Below are positions 21,136 through 31,437 of a stretch of DNA of 64,000 nt, one piece after another; positions within the stretch are counted from its first letter, which is position 1; the number at the start of each line of letters is the position of its first letter. A program made the position numbers and the translations under genes. Below the pieces are notes generated by a model. That model saw nothing but the letters and a program-made list of their open reading frames with translations. It did not search any database and was not told the origin of the DNA. The DNA comes from Aurelia coerulea. Taxonomy: Eukaryota; Cnidaria; Scyphozoa; Semaeostomeae; Ulmaridae. The DNA is taken from NCBI GenBank assembly GCA_039566865.1, contig CM076960.1, forward strand, positions 3,906,001-3,970,000, in the 5' to 3' direction.

Positions 21136-23045
21136 TATATTTTAGACTGTTTCGTATGTTCATATTGGCTTCTATTTCTAAGAAGCAGAATGGTTTTATT
21201 AATTTCAAAACTGTGTAGCCTCGCATTGGTTAGATGATTATGTAATTACAGGTTGTTGCAACGAACATATGTGCTGCTTGCATTGTTGCTTTGGAGGAGC
21301 TTTACGTAGAGTTTGTCTTATTGCTAGTGCTGTACTAGGGGGGGCGGTTGATTAAGACTGACTACATGAAACCATTCATATTGCTCTATTCTTAATGAGG
21401 TTAGAGCGTGTGCCTATTGTTGGTGTTTGACTTGGTAATTACATGAACAGGGTCAGAGGAAGGGTGCTAAAACGAGCACGAGCAGAAATACGGACATATC
21501 TATGCACTTAGTTTTTGTCTTGCTGAGAGGACCAGAGCTGCCCCAAATGAGTTACACAACACAACGGGACTCACAAGGAAGGACATTAACAAGAGCCAGC
21601 AACGAAGAAGCTAAAGCAGAGGCCTCTCATTTGTGTAGATTCTAAGCAATTCCCGCCCGAGGTCGATTCTAAAAATCATATTACAATATCCACTTAATTT
21701 TTCTACTGATTGCGAGGGTAGAGCCCCAGGGACCCTTTCGTGCTGGACTTTTGACTTTCTTATACGAATGTGGTGCCTTCATAGTCGTCCGATTTACTTA
21801 GAAACAAGAGCACTTAAATCAAATCTCCTCCACAGCAATTATTCAAGCGGTGCACAAATTCGTTGGGACACCCTGTACTTTTTTGGAGGCATTGGGGTTG
21901 ATGTAAAATCGTGTAATAAGTTATGCTTTGACGTCTTCCCTGATTACTGCCTATGGGAAGGCGTATTTCCTTCCCTTACTTGAGAAAGTCTCGATTTTCG
22001 AATGGTGGCGGGAGGGCGCAAACGAATAGTTTTAATTTTATTCCATTTTCTTTACATCTGTTAGTGTTAAAGTTAAACGTTATTGATGAGACTTTCTCAG
22101 ATGAAAAGGAAAACCTCAAACAATGGGTGCTCCTTGTCGTGGTGTTTGAGCTTTTAACAAATGCACCCGGCAGCAGATATAGATATTTTGATAATAATTT
22201 TCGAACAATTACTGAGCATTTCTGTATATTCGTATAGTGTTTATATTTTTAATGATGGAACATTTTAAGCATGATTTTGCCTTGCATTTGCACTTCTAAC
22301 GACGAGCCTGTACCAATGTCTTTTTCTGTCTTTTTCTACTTGTTTTTACTTTGGTGCAACTGCTTACTATGTCTTGTTTCTTTGAGGGAATTAAATTTCA
22401 AGCGAGCTCGGCTGAAAATACTTTAACGCAGTTACAAACACTCATGGTTATGAGAACTTTCATGTGAACTCGCTTGTAGACACTCGTATTCCTTCAAGTG
22501 AGCGAGGCAGAACGATTAGAAACTCTTTGCACTGAGTCCAGCATTGAGCATTTACTTTGCGAAAAACATGTGAAATAAAAGCCGAAGACTCTATGAAATA
22601 GCGAATTATCGAACTTGAAAAGCTAGTGATTTTTCTAATTATTTCCAGAAAACAAACTGGTACAATATTATTGGAAAGCCTTTTCTGGACTCTTCTAAGC
22701 AGCTTGCTCAAAAAAATAATTAGCCTGTCGGAAGAAATGTTGCGTTGAAAACGAATGCCATGATAACAAAATGGTCCTGCCCCTCCCTGAAGAAATAGAG
22801 GGAACGATGCTATTTGCCAATAGGAGATTTCAAATCAGATTCTTACTTTGGACGCCCTGTGCTCGCCTTCGCTATCCTTAAAAATGTTCCACAAAAATAT
22901 GTGCAAAAATCCTTTGTATTAAGTGGAGGGGCTACCTGTGGTCTGTTGCGAAATCTCGCAGTTTCGCTGTTTCGTCCGTTGGAGATTTTGTTTCGTCTGT
23001 TGTATTGTTTCGACAGAGCACAGCGTGTTTTACCGAGCGGATGCC
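21136..23045. other. No gene recognised
   Basis: AT-rich, only short chance frames. The phrase 'tgggacaccctgtactttttt' at about 21864 resembles a mariner-type end with no partner in view. Confidence 0.4.
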
Positions 23046-23049
23046 ACAA

Positions 23050-23342
23050 CAAAAGACGCTGACGTCTTTTATAAACAAGTGATCTTTAAAAGAGATGCCA
23101 ACGTCTTTTTCATAAATATACACGCTCACGCATGTTGGTAAAAATCCCTGAAAATAGACGCCGACGTCTTTTCCAAAAAAGGACGCCGACGTGTTTTGCT
23201 AAAAATAGATGCTGACGTCTTTATGAAAAAGGACGCCCACGTCTTTTCCAAAAGAGAAAAGATAGATGCCGACGTCTTTATGAAAAAGGACGCCCACGTC
23301 TTTTCCAAAAGAGAAAAGATAGATGCCGACGTCTTTTCAAGG
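23050..23342. repeat. Minisatellite built on GACGTC
   Basis: Units of about 28 bases ('gatgccgacgtctttt' and 'ggacgcccacgtctttt' types) alternate. The last part is two nearly exact 57-bp copies (about 23211-23325), each holding one GACGTC and one CCACGTC. GACGTC is the core of the cAMP-response-element palindrome, but the flanks here (CCGACGTCTT) are not the full TGACGTCA, so a regulatory role is only a possibility. Confidence 0.85.
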
Positions 23343-23620
23343 TCAACTTATTCACCCTGATGGTTTTTTCGTTTCAAGGAACTCGCTGTCGCCTTTCAAC
23401 ATGAATAGCACGAGGACGATGACGTGTTTCCATCGGACCCGATCAGCAAATCGGACCCCACAGCAAAAATGGAGCCCGATGATGCAAAAATCGGCCCGAT
23501 TTTAGCATAAATAATTTTGAACCGAATATTCCACCATATAAAATGTCATCAAAACTCGATTATCAAATCGAAAATTTTTCTTTTTGACCTCTTTTTCAAT
23601 GATCCAAACATATGTAATAT

Positions 23621-24381
23621 AACAAGGACAGATTATGTAACACAACAGCATAAGATGCTTTTGTTGACGCCTGAATTCAAAGCGATTAGTGGCTGCAGAC
23701 GAAGGAAATTCTCTCCACCATAAATTCAAACGAACAAAGCCGCAAAAGTTTCTCTGAAACCCTGAAACCCAAGTAGCTAGCGCAATCGTTGTGCATTTCA
23801 GAAATTGTTTTTAAGAGCAAATATGAGCATATATCGAAAGAAGAAGGATATATCTACACATCTACCTCGGGCATTTCATTTCTTTGGTTCAGAAGCCGAG
23901 CAGTAAGTGCTTTAATTTCACCTAAAAAGATAGGAGAATGAATCGCCTCCCAATCGGCTTTTAAATCAAATGTATTAAATGCCCGTGGCAGATGTGTTGA
24001 TATATCTTTCTTCTTTCGATCTATGCTCATGTTTGCTCTTACAAACAATTTCTGGAATGCACAATGAGCGAGGTAGCTACCTGGGTTTCAGAGAAACTTT
24101 TGCGGCTTTGCTTGTTTTGAATTATTTGTTGAGAGAATTTCCCTTGTCTGCGATCGCTAATCGCTTTGAATAGACGATTGCGCTAAAGATGGCCGCGAGG
24201 AATTTTTTACTAAGATGCATTGCGTTCTAATTGAAATTCTTTAACGATTCTATACGAATTCGATTAAAGAACGCAGTGCATCTTGGTAAAAAATTCCTCG
24301 CCGCCATCTTTAAGCGCAATCGTCTATTGCAGTGTCAATCAAAGCAACTCATGCTATTGTCTTACAAAATCTGTCCTTGTT
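23621..24381. mobile_element. Mutator-like miniature element (family M), with a nested foldback
   Basis: Ends AACAAGGACAGATT and AAATCTGTCCTTGTT, with long inverted repeats of about 230 bases or more. Same family as 45665-52890 and 60370-60968, where 9-bp target duplications are visible. Here the left flank is ATGTAATAT. The right flank is displaced by another small element, beyond which ATATAATAT (one mismatch) follows at about 24548. Confidence 0.8.
24171..24326. mobile_element. Foldback element nested in the Mutator-like element
   Basis: TAGACGATTGCGC...GCGCAATCGTCTA arms of about 65 bases form a near-perfect stem, including 'cgcgaggaattttttac' on one side. It interrupts the right arm of the enclosing element just after 'aatcgctttgaa'. 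Confidence 0.75.
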
Positions 24382-24547
24382 AAGGCGAATTTCCAGTCAG
24401 TGGAATTTTCCGAGCGGGCGGAATTTTTGACAATAAAAGGTTGCTCAGCCGTAACATTCTATTCAATTCCAGGGCGACATTTTCTCACGCAGACAAAGGA
24501 AATTCCGCCCGCTCGGAAAATTCCACTGACTGGAAATCAGCCTTTAT
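24382..24547. mobile_element. Small TIR element abutting the Mutator-like element
   Basis: About 45-base inverted arms: left starts AAGGC then ATTTCCAGTCAGTGGAA; right has the reverse complement and ends GCCTTT. Both contain the CCGAGCGGGCGGAA block. It separates the enclosing family-M element from its likely right target duplicate. Confidence 0.7.
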
Positions 24548-24559
24548 ATAATATATTAT

Positions 24560-25080
24560 CTACGCGACGCGCGGAGTACTTCTAAACCCCGCTTCGGTGC
24601 GGGGCAAAAATCATAATCTTCTTAAGTTCTTCCTTACATCTGTATGAAACCTTCCAAGCGATCCAAAGCGGATCCCATGCTGATCGCATGTTACCATGTT
24701 TTTTATATCAATTCAAAGCAACGATTATTAAAACTACGAACAATTCATGGCGAGGAAAGACATGAGGTCACCGAGTCCTCGCCATGAATGCCACTTACAT
24801 TTCGAACTAAAGGTTACACTATACAAGAAAAATTAAGTGGAAAGAAATAAGAAGGGGGTTCTGCTGTTTATATTTCAACATTAGTTTAACCTTGCCGAGG
24901 CAACTGTACCCGCAAACCCAAATTTTGATCACAAATGTAACCATCGTTACCAGAATGCCTTTCATTCAATTAATACCAACAAGGCGGTAAGTTCCTGGCA
25001 TTACCAGTAAAATACACCCTGAGGTAAAGTTATACACATCCCACTTTGAGACTTTTAGCTGATGTTTCTCTTCAACAAAA
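24560..25080. other. 5' flank of ART1
   Basis: The last about 110 bases ('accctgaggtaaagttatacac' to 'tttcag') are homologous to the sequence just upstream of ART2 (39640-39716). They are therefore part of the duplicated unit and probably an intron end between a 5' exon and the first listed exon. Further upstream no gene is recognised. Confidence 0.4.
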
Positions 25081-25089
25081 TTTCAGAGT

Positions 25090-28000
25090 TTGTCTCCCTT
25101 CAACATCGAAGAGGACAATAAAGATGTAAAGAAAATGGTCAATGCTGCAAAATCTGGGGAATGGAGCACAGTGAATAAAATTCTGGATTCTAAGCCATAT
25201 CTTGTCAACGGCATACCAGAAGGATCTGGTTGGGGAGTTCTGCATTATGCAGTGTATCTTAACAACAAGGATGCTGTCAGTAAAATCCTGGGAATGAAGA
25301 CTTGCGATGCTCTGATCAAAACAAAGATTCTAGAAAAGGAAATAGATGAATCAAGTACTGCACTGGCTATTGCCGTCCAAATGGGAGACAGTAGAAAAGA
25401 AATCAAGAAGATGATCGAAGACAATATTAAGGACGAAAGAAGCAAAAGATTCTCGGATGACATTCCCTACAAAGTTTCACTAGCGGACGGCGAAAAGACA
25501 GCCGAAGAACTACCCTTGTTCATCCGCGAAATTGCTCTGTACAAGAATACGCTGCTGGGTGAAGACAAACCTCCCAAAAACCACTTGTTCGACATACTGA
25601 GGCAAATTTTCAAGAAGGAAGACAGTAGTTGGTCTAAAATTGAAGATCAGTTGAAGCAGTCGTTGTATGGAAAAGACATAAAAGCCGCTGCAGTGATTGA
25701 GAAGACAAAAACAGAAGAGGAATTTTTTATAGCTATGATCAAACTTTACACTGGTAACTGGGTCTATAAAGAGCTCAACCAAGCACTGGCCAGGGAGTAT
25801 ACGAAGGATTATAATCCAACGGCACAAGATCTTGCTTTGGGCCTGCATGGAGTACTGTTGGACGTGACCATCAGCTTTTGGAAGAAACTGGAGCCAATGT
25901 CTTCTAAAACCTATCGAGGTAAACAAGGACAGATAATGTTACTGTACCGGGTGCCGTGCACCAAAAAAAGTATACAGATTTGGTTGACTCCAGCGATGTG
26001 AATTTAGCTTTAATCAATGGCTAATCACTCTCAAAATGTTCCTCGATAGTTAACTTGAATATGGATACCTCTTTTGTTGGTATTGGTGCTCTGAGAGCAG
26101 AAATATCAATCTTGAAAGCTCAAATTTGCGTCCAGCTGCAAACCAGAGCTTTGGCCTTTTGGCCTAAGCAAATTCTATGTTCAAGCAAATTCTATATTCT
26201 ATCTATGTTCAAGTTAACTATTGGGGAACATTTTGAGAATGATTAGACATTGATTGAAGCTAAATTCACATCGATGGAGTCAACTCAATCTGTATACACT
26301 TTTTTGGGACACCCGGTAGGATCCGCTACTTTGATTGACACCCATCGAAACCCAGCTAGCTAGCTCATTAATCTTGCATCTAAAAATAGTTGTTAAGAGC
26401 AAACATCTGTTTAAAGCGAAAGAGGGAGTATGCATCTGAACATCTGCCTCGGGTATTTTTTGGTTTGGTTCAGTAGCAGATTGGGATGCGGTTCAATTCT
26501 CGCCTTTTTTGGGTATAATTGAAATACTTAATTAATGCCCAGGTTCTGAAAAACACAAATAGAATGCCATAGGGCTCAAATATCTTTCAAATCTTTAAAA
26601 AGGTGGGTGGAAAATTCTATTTCATTTTTCTTTCAATTGAATGGCTTGAAAGGAACTTATAGTATTTTGCTGGAAATTTTTTGGTATCTTGATTTTTTTC
26701 AAAATGGCGGCAATTCAATGATTTTTGAAAACATTGATGGAAAATTTTGAAGAAATTTAAATCATCGTCAATCCTAAACCAAAGGAGCAAAAATCATATA
26801 ATTTTCAAGAAAACCATAGTTTATGAAGGCCTACAATGTGGTGAAAAGCAGAAATCATTATATTTTCTGGTTTAGGATTTAGAAATTTGATGACGTCATA
26901 GCCTCAAATTTAATAAATGCCGCCATTTTGAAACTAATCAAGATATCAATAAATTTCCAAGGCAGATTTACAGTAAAAAGGGCTTAGTTCTGTCCAAGTT
27001 ATTTAATTTGAAGGAAACCGTATTATAATTTTACACCAACTTTTTAAAGATTTGAGCACTATGTTTTTAAATAAATCCTTCTTCTTCCTTTGATTTTAGC
27101 TCATGTTTGCTCTTGAAAGCCATTTCTGGTATGCACAACGAGTGCGTGAGCTGCCTGGGTTTTAGAACACCACTTGCATTGCAGCTTGCTTTGTTTTTGT
27201 TTATGACTTGATTGACCGGTCATAAAATTCCCTTTTGTCTGCAATCGCTCATCATTTTATACTTTGGTGTCAATCAGAGCTAGCATATTCTATTGTAGCA
27301 TTGTCTGCCTTTGTTATCAACAGTTATCAATGTATTGCTTTCATTGATTCAGCAGGGGTGTTAGGGCACATTTGTTTACCTTCTGTTGTTATCTATTGTT
27401 TTTTCTCATTTTGCTTCTCATTTCGCTTGGGCTGAAGCATTTTCGATTTGTTTATTTGAAATATGTCCCCATTGCTCCCCCCTTGCATGGTATGTTTGTA
27501 TGTCCTCGCAAAAGAACGGTTTAAAACCTCAAACCAGCTCCCGCCACCAGCTGCCATCAGGTTGAATACAGAAGAACGAGGGAGTCAAATTTCAAAATAT
27601 CAAACGGAATTTTTACCAAGAGCAGTTTGGTTTCACCTTGTGTTCCAGTGCTCGTGAAGACTGTCATTGAAATTGGCTAGACTTATGACCTCGAATCCCT
27701 AGTTACCATCCTTTTATTTTTATTTTTTGATGTCACTTCGTTCGATAGGGACTCATAATTACCATGAAATAACCGGCACACCTATGGCCCATGGGATTTT
27801 ACGTACACTTCGACGTCCTGCCACAAAATAAAATTCAAAGTCTGATTTAAAGGCAGTGTGCCCATATAATTTTCAGTTGCATGCACATTCACTGAAACTG
27901 CTGACAAAATGCTGACATGCATGCAGCTTTTAGCTGACTTGGTTGGTTTAGATTCAGTCTGTTTCTAACTGATCACATGAAAAACGTTAGAATTTAGACT

Positions 28001-28984
28001 GCGTGAGAAGTCATTCAATGCTCAACCTCGTATTCGCCCGAAAGCTGATCACATGATCACATGAGTCACGTGAATACATAGGAAACTATCACATGTTTGT
28101 GAAATATCCCCCTCGAAGCCAGCTACTTACATGGACACATAGCCTCTCATGATCTGTAAACATCGAAAACAAATTGTGAATGCAAAGAATGACGTTTTCC
28201 AGACCTACTGAGCCTACTGAATGTTTACAAGATGGTAGCAAGCAAAAGTCTGCAGCTTTTGCTGAGATACAAAGTATGTTTTTCACAGAGTGCAGTATGA
28301 AAAATTGGTAACCATGGAGACAAGGCTAAAAATAAAATGTGCAAATTGTTACAATTTTATTGGTCTATGCTACAAAATTAAACTTACAAAATCTCAGAGG
28401 TCTGCTGCATACATGGAAAACAGTGTAAACAGAAATGTACTAGGGGAGGGGGGGGGGGGGCGCCCCCAAGTCACATAGGGTTAGTTCTGCAAGTAACCAA
28501 AATGTCAAAATGCTCTCTCTTGGATGTAGAAAAAAATTACCTAAAGTGGCTTAAGATCAATTCAGTTCAAAGGATAGGGCAATGACATTTTAAAAGTTTT
28601 GCAAATATTCAATACATGTGCTTGCTTTTTGAAGGAATTATTTGTTGCTATTATTACATTATAGGTGTGGGTAGCGGTGATTTGGGCAGCAGCTATCCAG
28701 TTGGGCAAGACATCATGTTCACCACTTTCGTTTCCAGTAGCGACGATGAGACAGCTTCTAGAAAATGGGCCGGTGATAAAGGAACATTATTTATCATGGA
28801 TAACAGTGTCGAGACAACATCAAGACCAAGGAAGATAATGGAGTATTCTGTGTTCCCAAAGGAGAGGGAGTATTTGTATGCAATTGGTGCAGAGTTTCGT
28901 GTCAAGGCTAATGAGAAGCAAGGCGACATGCGGGTAATTCATCTGGAGCTCTTGAAAGCATGTAAACTCTGTGGAAACCTCTGA
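25090..28984 (+). CDS. ART1: ankyrin-repeat mono-ADP-ribosyltransferase, two listed exons (25090-25918, 28665-28984)
   Basis: The predicted product is about 382 residues and would transfer ADP-ribose from NAD+ to protein. Residues 14-110 contain two ankyrin-like helix-loop-helix units ('GWGVLHYAVYLNNKDAV', 'TALAIAVQMGD'). Residues about 130-382 fit the arginine-specific ART fold: 'LYTGNWVYKELNQALA', the YRG motif (R276), the S motif FVSSS (300-302) and an ExE pair (E343, E345, 'PKEREYL'). Exon 1 ends CGA G before GTAAAC; exon 2 follows 'cattatag', restoring glycine of YRG. No signal peptide is seen, so it is probably cytosolic. The start is doubtful: the position of the ART2 ATG is TTG here, and 'tttcag' directly precedes, so an upstream exon or Met at 25135 may be used. 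The intron holds a mariner-type element and two others. AATAAA at 29169 is a possible poly(A) signal. Confidence 0.82.
25947..26317. mobile_element. mariner-type miniature element in the ART1 intron
   Basis: Starts CCGGGTGCCGTGCACC, ends GGGACACCCGG, with TA on both sides (25945-25946, 26318-26319). Arms of about 120 bases pair ('gttgactccagcgatgtgaat' region against its mirror). It begins only 29 bases after the splice donor. A fragment of the same family is at about 44150-44240. Confidence 0.85.
26320..27330. mobile_element. Old copy of Mutator-like family M in the ART1 intron
   Basis: 26335-26550 and 27100-27325 match, with many differences, the left and right arms of the family-M elements ('gcaaacat...', 'cacaacgagtgcg', 'gtctgcaatcgc'). 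The middle is replaced by the family-X element at 26568-27063. Confidence 0.55.
26568..27063. mobile_element. Family-X TIR element, copy 1
   Basis: Begins CATAGGGCTCAAAT and ends ATTTGAGCACTATG, with arms of about 150-200 bases ('tttaaaaaggtgggtg', 'gaatggcttgaaaggaactta'). No coding frame. Other copies: 42843-43295 (incomplete), 56524-57036, 62134-62654. Confidence 0.75.
27450..28640. other. Remainder of ART1 intron
   Basis: 27450-27660 resembles the start of the ART2 intron at 40610-40790, so it is ancestral intron sequence. 27676-27790 is a diverged piece of the element at 29216-29742. A G tract lies at 28447. Confidence 0.4.
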
Positions 28985-29012
28985 GAAACATTTATGGACT
29001 ATTTGCTGAGAG

Positions 29013-30062
29013 GGAATGCGATGTGAAAATCATGATTAGGACCAGCCCAGCTAGTGATGTTGGCAAAGAACACAGATTCAGTTGACCATTTTCAAATTTG
29101 GTGAGACATTCTTATTGATTAAGATGTAATATTTGACAATTCCAGTTGGTTGAGACCAGGCCGTGTTGAATAAAAGATATAAAGTTTGTAACTCGACAAA
29201 CTTGTCCCATCCTCAGCTAGACTTATGACTTTTCGTCCCTTGCTTCCCTGCGTTCTTTGATTTGCTCAATAGGGACTCATACCATTACTCTTATAAAGTG
29301 GGCCCCCTGTGTCAAAATTGCGTAAACTAGTGGGAGTTCTCGTACACTCAACAAAATCGCTTCAAATTCTGGTTTAAAGAGCTTCAAAATTGAAAATCAA
29401 AGTTTTAGTACAAAGAATAATGTTTTCCGGACCTACTCATCGCAAAATACACACCTTCCAAGCAGTAATCTTCCTCTGTAGAAACGAAATAGATCCATCG
29501 CAGCTACGAGAACTCTAGGCCGTATCAACCGTTTTTTGTATGCAGTAACAACAACCGTCTAAATAGCGCCTCCTTATCGGTTGAAAACTAAAATCCAGCA
29601 ATTTAATTGGTAAATACGGAGCCACTCCATATGGGCCTTAAGGGGGCAAACTTTATGAGAGTAATGGTACGAGTCTCTATTTCCAAGTGATATCAGCGAA
29701 TCAAAGAACGCAGGGAAATAAGGGACGAAAAGTAAAAAGTCCAATCCTCAGTTAAGAAACTGCAAGACACCTATGAGAAATTATTGCAAAATTTAGCTGC
29801 TAAGCTGAGGCTGGGACAAGTTCATATCAAAATACTGTGATATTACAATATGACGTGGTCAACTGAATTCGTCAATTTTCTTATCAGTTGCCAACTTTAA
29901 TTATCATTTATCATGGACTTGTCTCAACCAACTGGAATCGTCAAATATTACATGTGTTAATCAATTGAAGTGTGTCGTCAAATTTGAAAATTGTACACTG
30001 ACTTTTTCATGTTTGTCAAAATCTGTTGGGCTGGTCCTAATCATGATTTTAATCACATTCTT
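29013..30062. repeat. Large inverted repeat immediately downstream of ART1
   Basis: 29013-29220 ('gtgaaaatcatgattaggac', 'attccagttggttgagac') reappears inverted at 29810-30062 ('gtctcaaccaactggaat', 'gtcctaatcatgattttaat'). The left arm starts 29 bases after the stop codon and so lies in the probable 3' UTR, including the AATAAA. Transcripts reading through could fold into long double-stranded RNA. Confidence 0.8.
29216..29742. mobile_element. TIR element in the centre of the inverted repeat
   Basis: Arms of about 95-110 bases: 29216-29305 ('ttcgtccctt', 'ccctgcgttctttgatt', 'ccattactcttataaag') against 29633-29742 inverted. No coding frame. Left and right flanks both read 'atcctcag', a probable 8-bp target duplication around the element. 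Confidence 0.65.
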
Positions 30063-30276
30063 TCTTATCAAATTTACCATCAAGCTGCGCTTCCCAAATG
30101 ATGCTTAAATTTCATTTATTGACAAAACCGACCAGTTGTCTGAAAAGTGTGTACAGGCTCACAAATAAGGAAAAACTGAATTTTGAGTAATATGGCACTG
30201 TTCAAATAAAGTGAATAAAGTAAGCAATCGTTGTTCTTTCTTTGTTTCTTCCGCTCATCTGCAAAGGCGCTGTCAG

Positions 30277-30582
30277 ACCATGGGTAGTTAGACACTGCTG
30301 GTGTGCTTCTATGAAGGAGCGCTGGATAATATGTATCTGCGGTGGAAATTTTTTGTAGTACTGCGGAGGAGATATCGAAAGAACGAAAATATTAAACTAT
30401 TAAAATGAATCTTCTCTCTCCTTCTCTCTTCACTTCCGATATCTCCTCCGCAGTACTATAAAAATTTCCCCCGCAGATACACAATATCTCCTCCGCAGTA
30501 CTATAGAAAATTTCCCCCGCAGATACATATTATCCAGCGCTCCTCCATAGAAGCACACCAGCAGTGTCTAACTACCCATGGT
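30277..30582. mobile_element. Foldback element F, copy 1
   Basis: ACCATGGGTAGTTAGACACT...AGTGTCTAACTACCCATGGT arms of about 110 bases, with 'tatctcctccgcagtactat' in the inner part (once extra, giving three inner copies). CAG flanks both sides, possibly a 3-bp target duplication. A shorter copy sits in the ART2 intron at 41658-41864. Confidence 0.8.
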
Positions 30583-30589
30583 CAGACGG

Positions 30590-31430
30590 TTTGATAAGCA
30601 GAATCTTTAGCTTTCTGAACGAGTCCTTGGCTTTGAACAAGAAGGGGCTACTGTTTGGCAACGCAAGAACTTGCAAGAGAAAGATTGTGGCGGCCTGGTG
30701 AACTTTAAGGGTGCATCGTTACAGAGATGATTTATGTTTCTTATATTGTGTATATATGTTGTAGCGGAGGTTTGGGAGCGGCAGCCCCCAATGATAAGGA
30801 ACCAAAGAATATATCAATGCTAGTTCCTGATGCTAGAATTTCTCTATAAGTTGTAACGTGGGGTTGTAATGAGATTAAAAAAATCATCACGCACCTCCAA
30901 GTTTATAGATTGGTTTGCATGTACCGAGAGCCCGGGGGGGGGGGGGGGTCACTACCATATTTACCAGTACTGGATGTGCCATTTTTTGGGTACCTTTTTT
31001 CAGGCTGAAAATGAATTTTAGGGTGTCATTTTTGGTAACATCACAAATGAAAAAAATTTTGCGGTGTCATTTTGGAAGAAAAACGCTTCAGGGTATTGAA
31101 TTTGATCTAAACTCAGATTCTTGGTTAGAATTACACTGAAACAAAGCATAATTTAAGAAATGGTGACGTTTGTTCCAAACATTAATGGACGTATGCACAT
31201 ATGTATTGGCCTTAGCCTTTGATGATTTGTGCAGTAGCTGTTGGAAAATGTTGGAACCATATGCAGAGCTGCAAATTTGCTGAAGTTCTATGGCAGAAGA
31301 ACAGAGAAAGATGACAATTAGAAACCATATCGCTTGCATGCTGCTATTTAAAGTTAGAAAATATGAAAGTAGATGAGCAAATTGTCTCTTAAAAAGTTCT
31401 GCAGCTAAGTCATCAGTGTTCTGATTTGCT
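30590..31430. other. ART1 downstream flank, no gene recognised
   Basis: 30233-30276 ('ctcatctgcaaaggcgct') matches the sequence 3' of ART2 at 42725-42747, so the gene duplication reached at least here. A G tract at 30935-30950 is followed by T-rich repeats like those at 37335 and 61480. Confidence 0.4.
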
Positions 31431-31437
31431 TTTAAAG

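Noticed and set aside
25919..26001. C-terminal end of the 303-codon ART1 frame
   Set aside because: The last codons run past the donor into a mariner-type element. The homologous paralogue splices at the same point, so this end is intronic.
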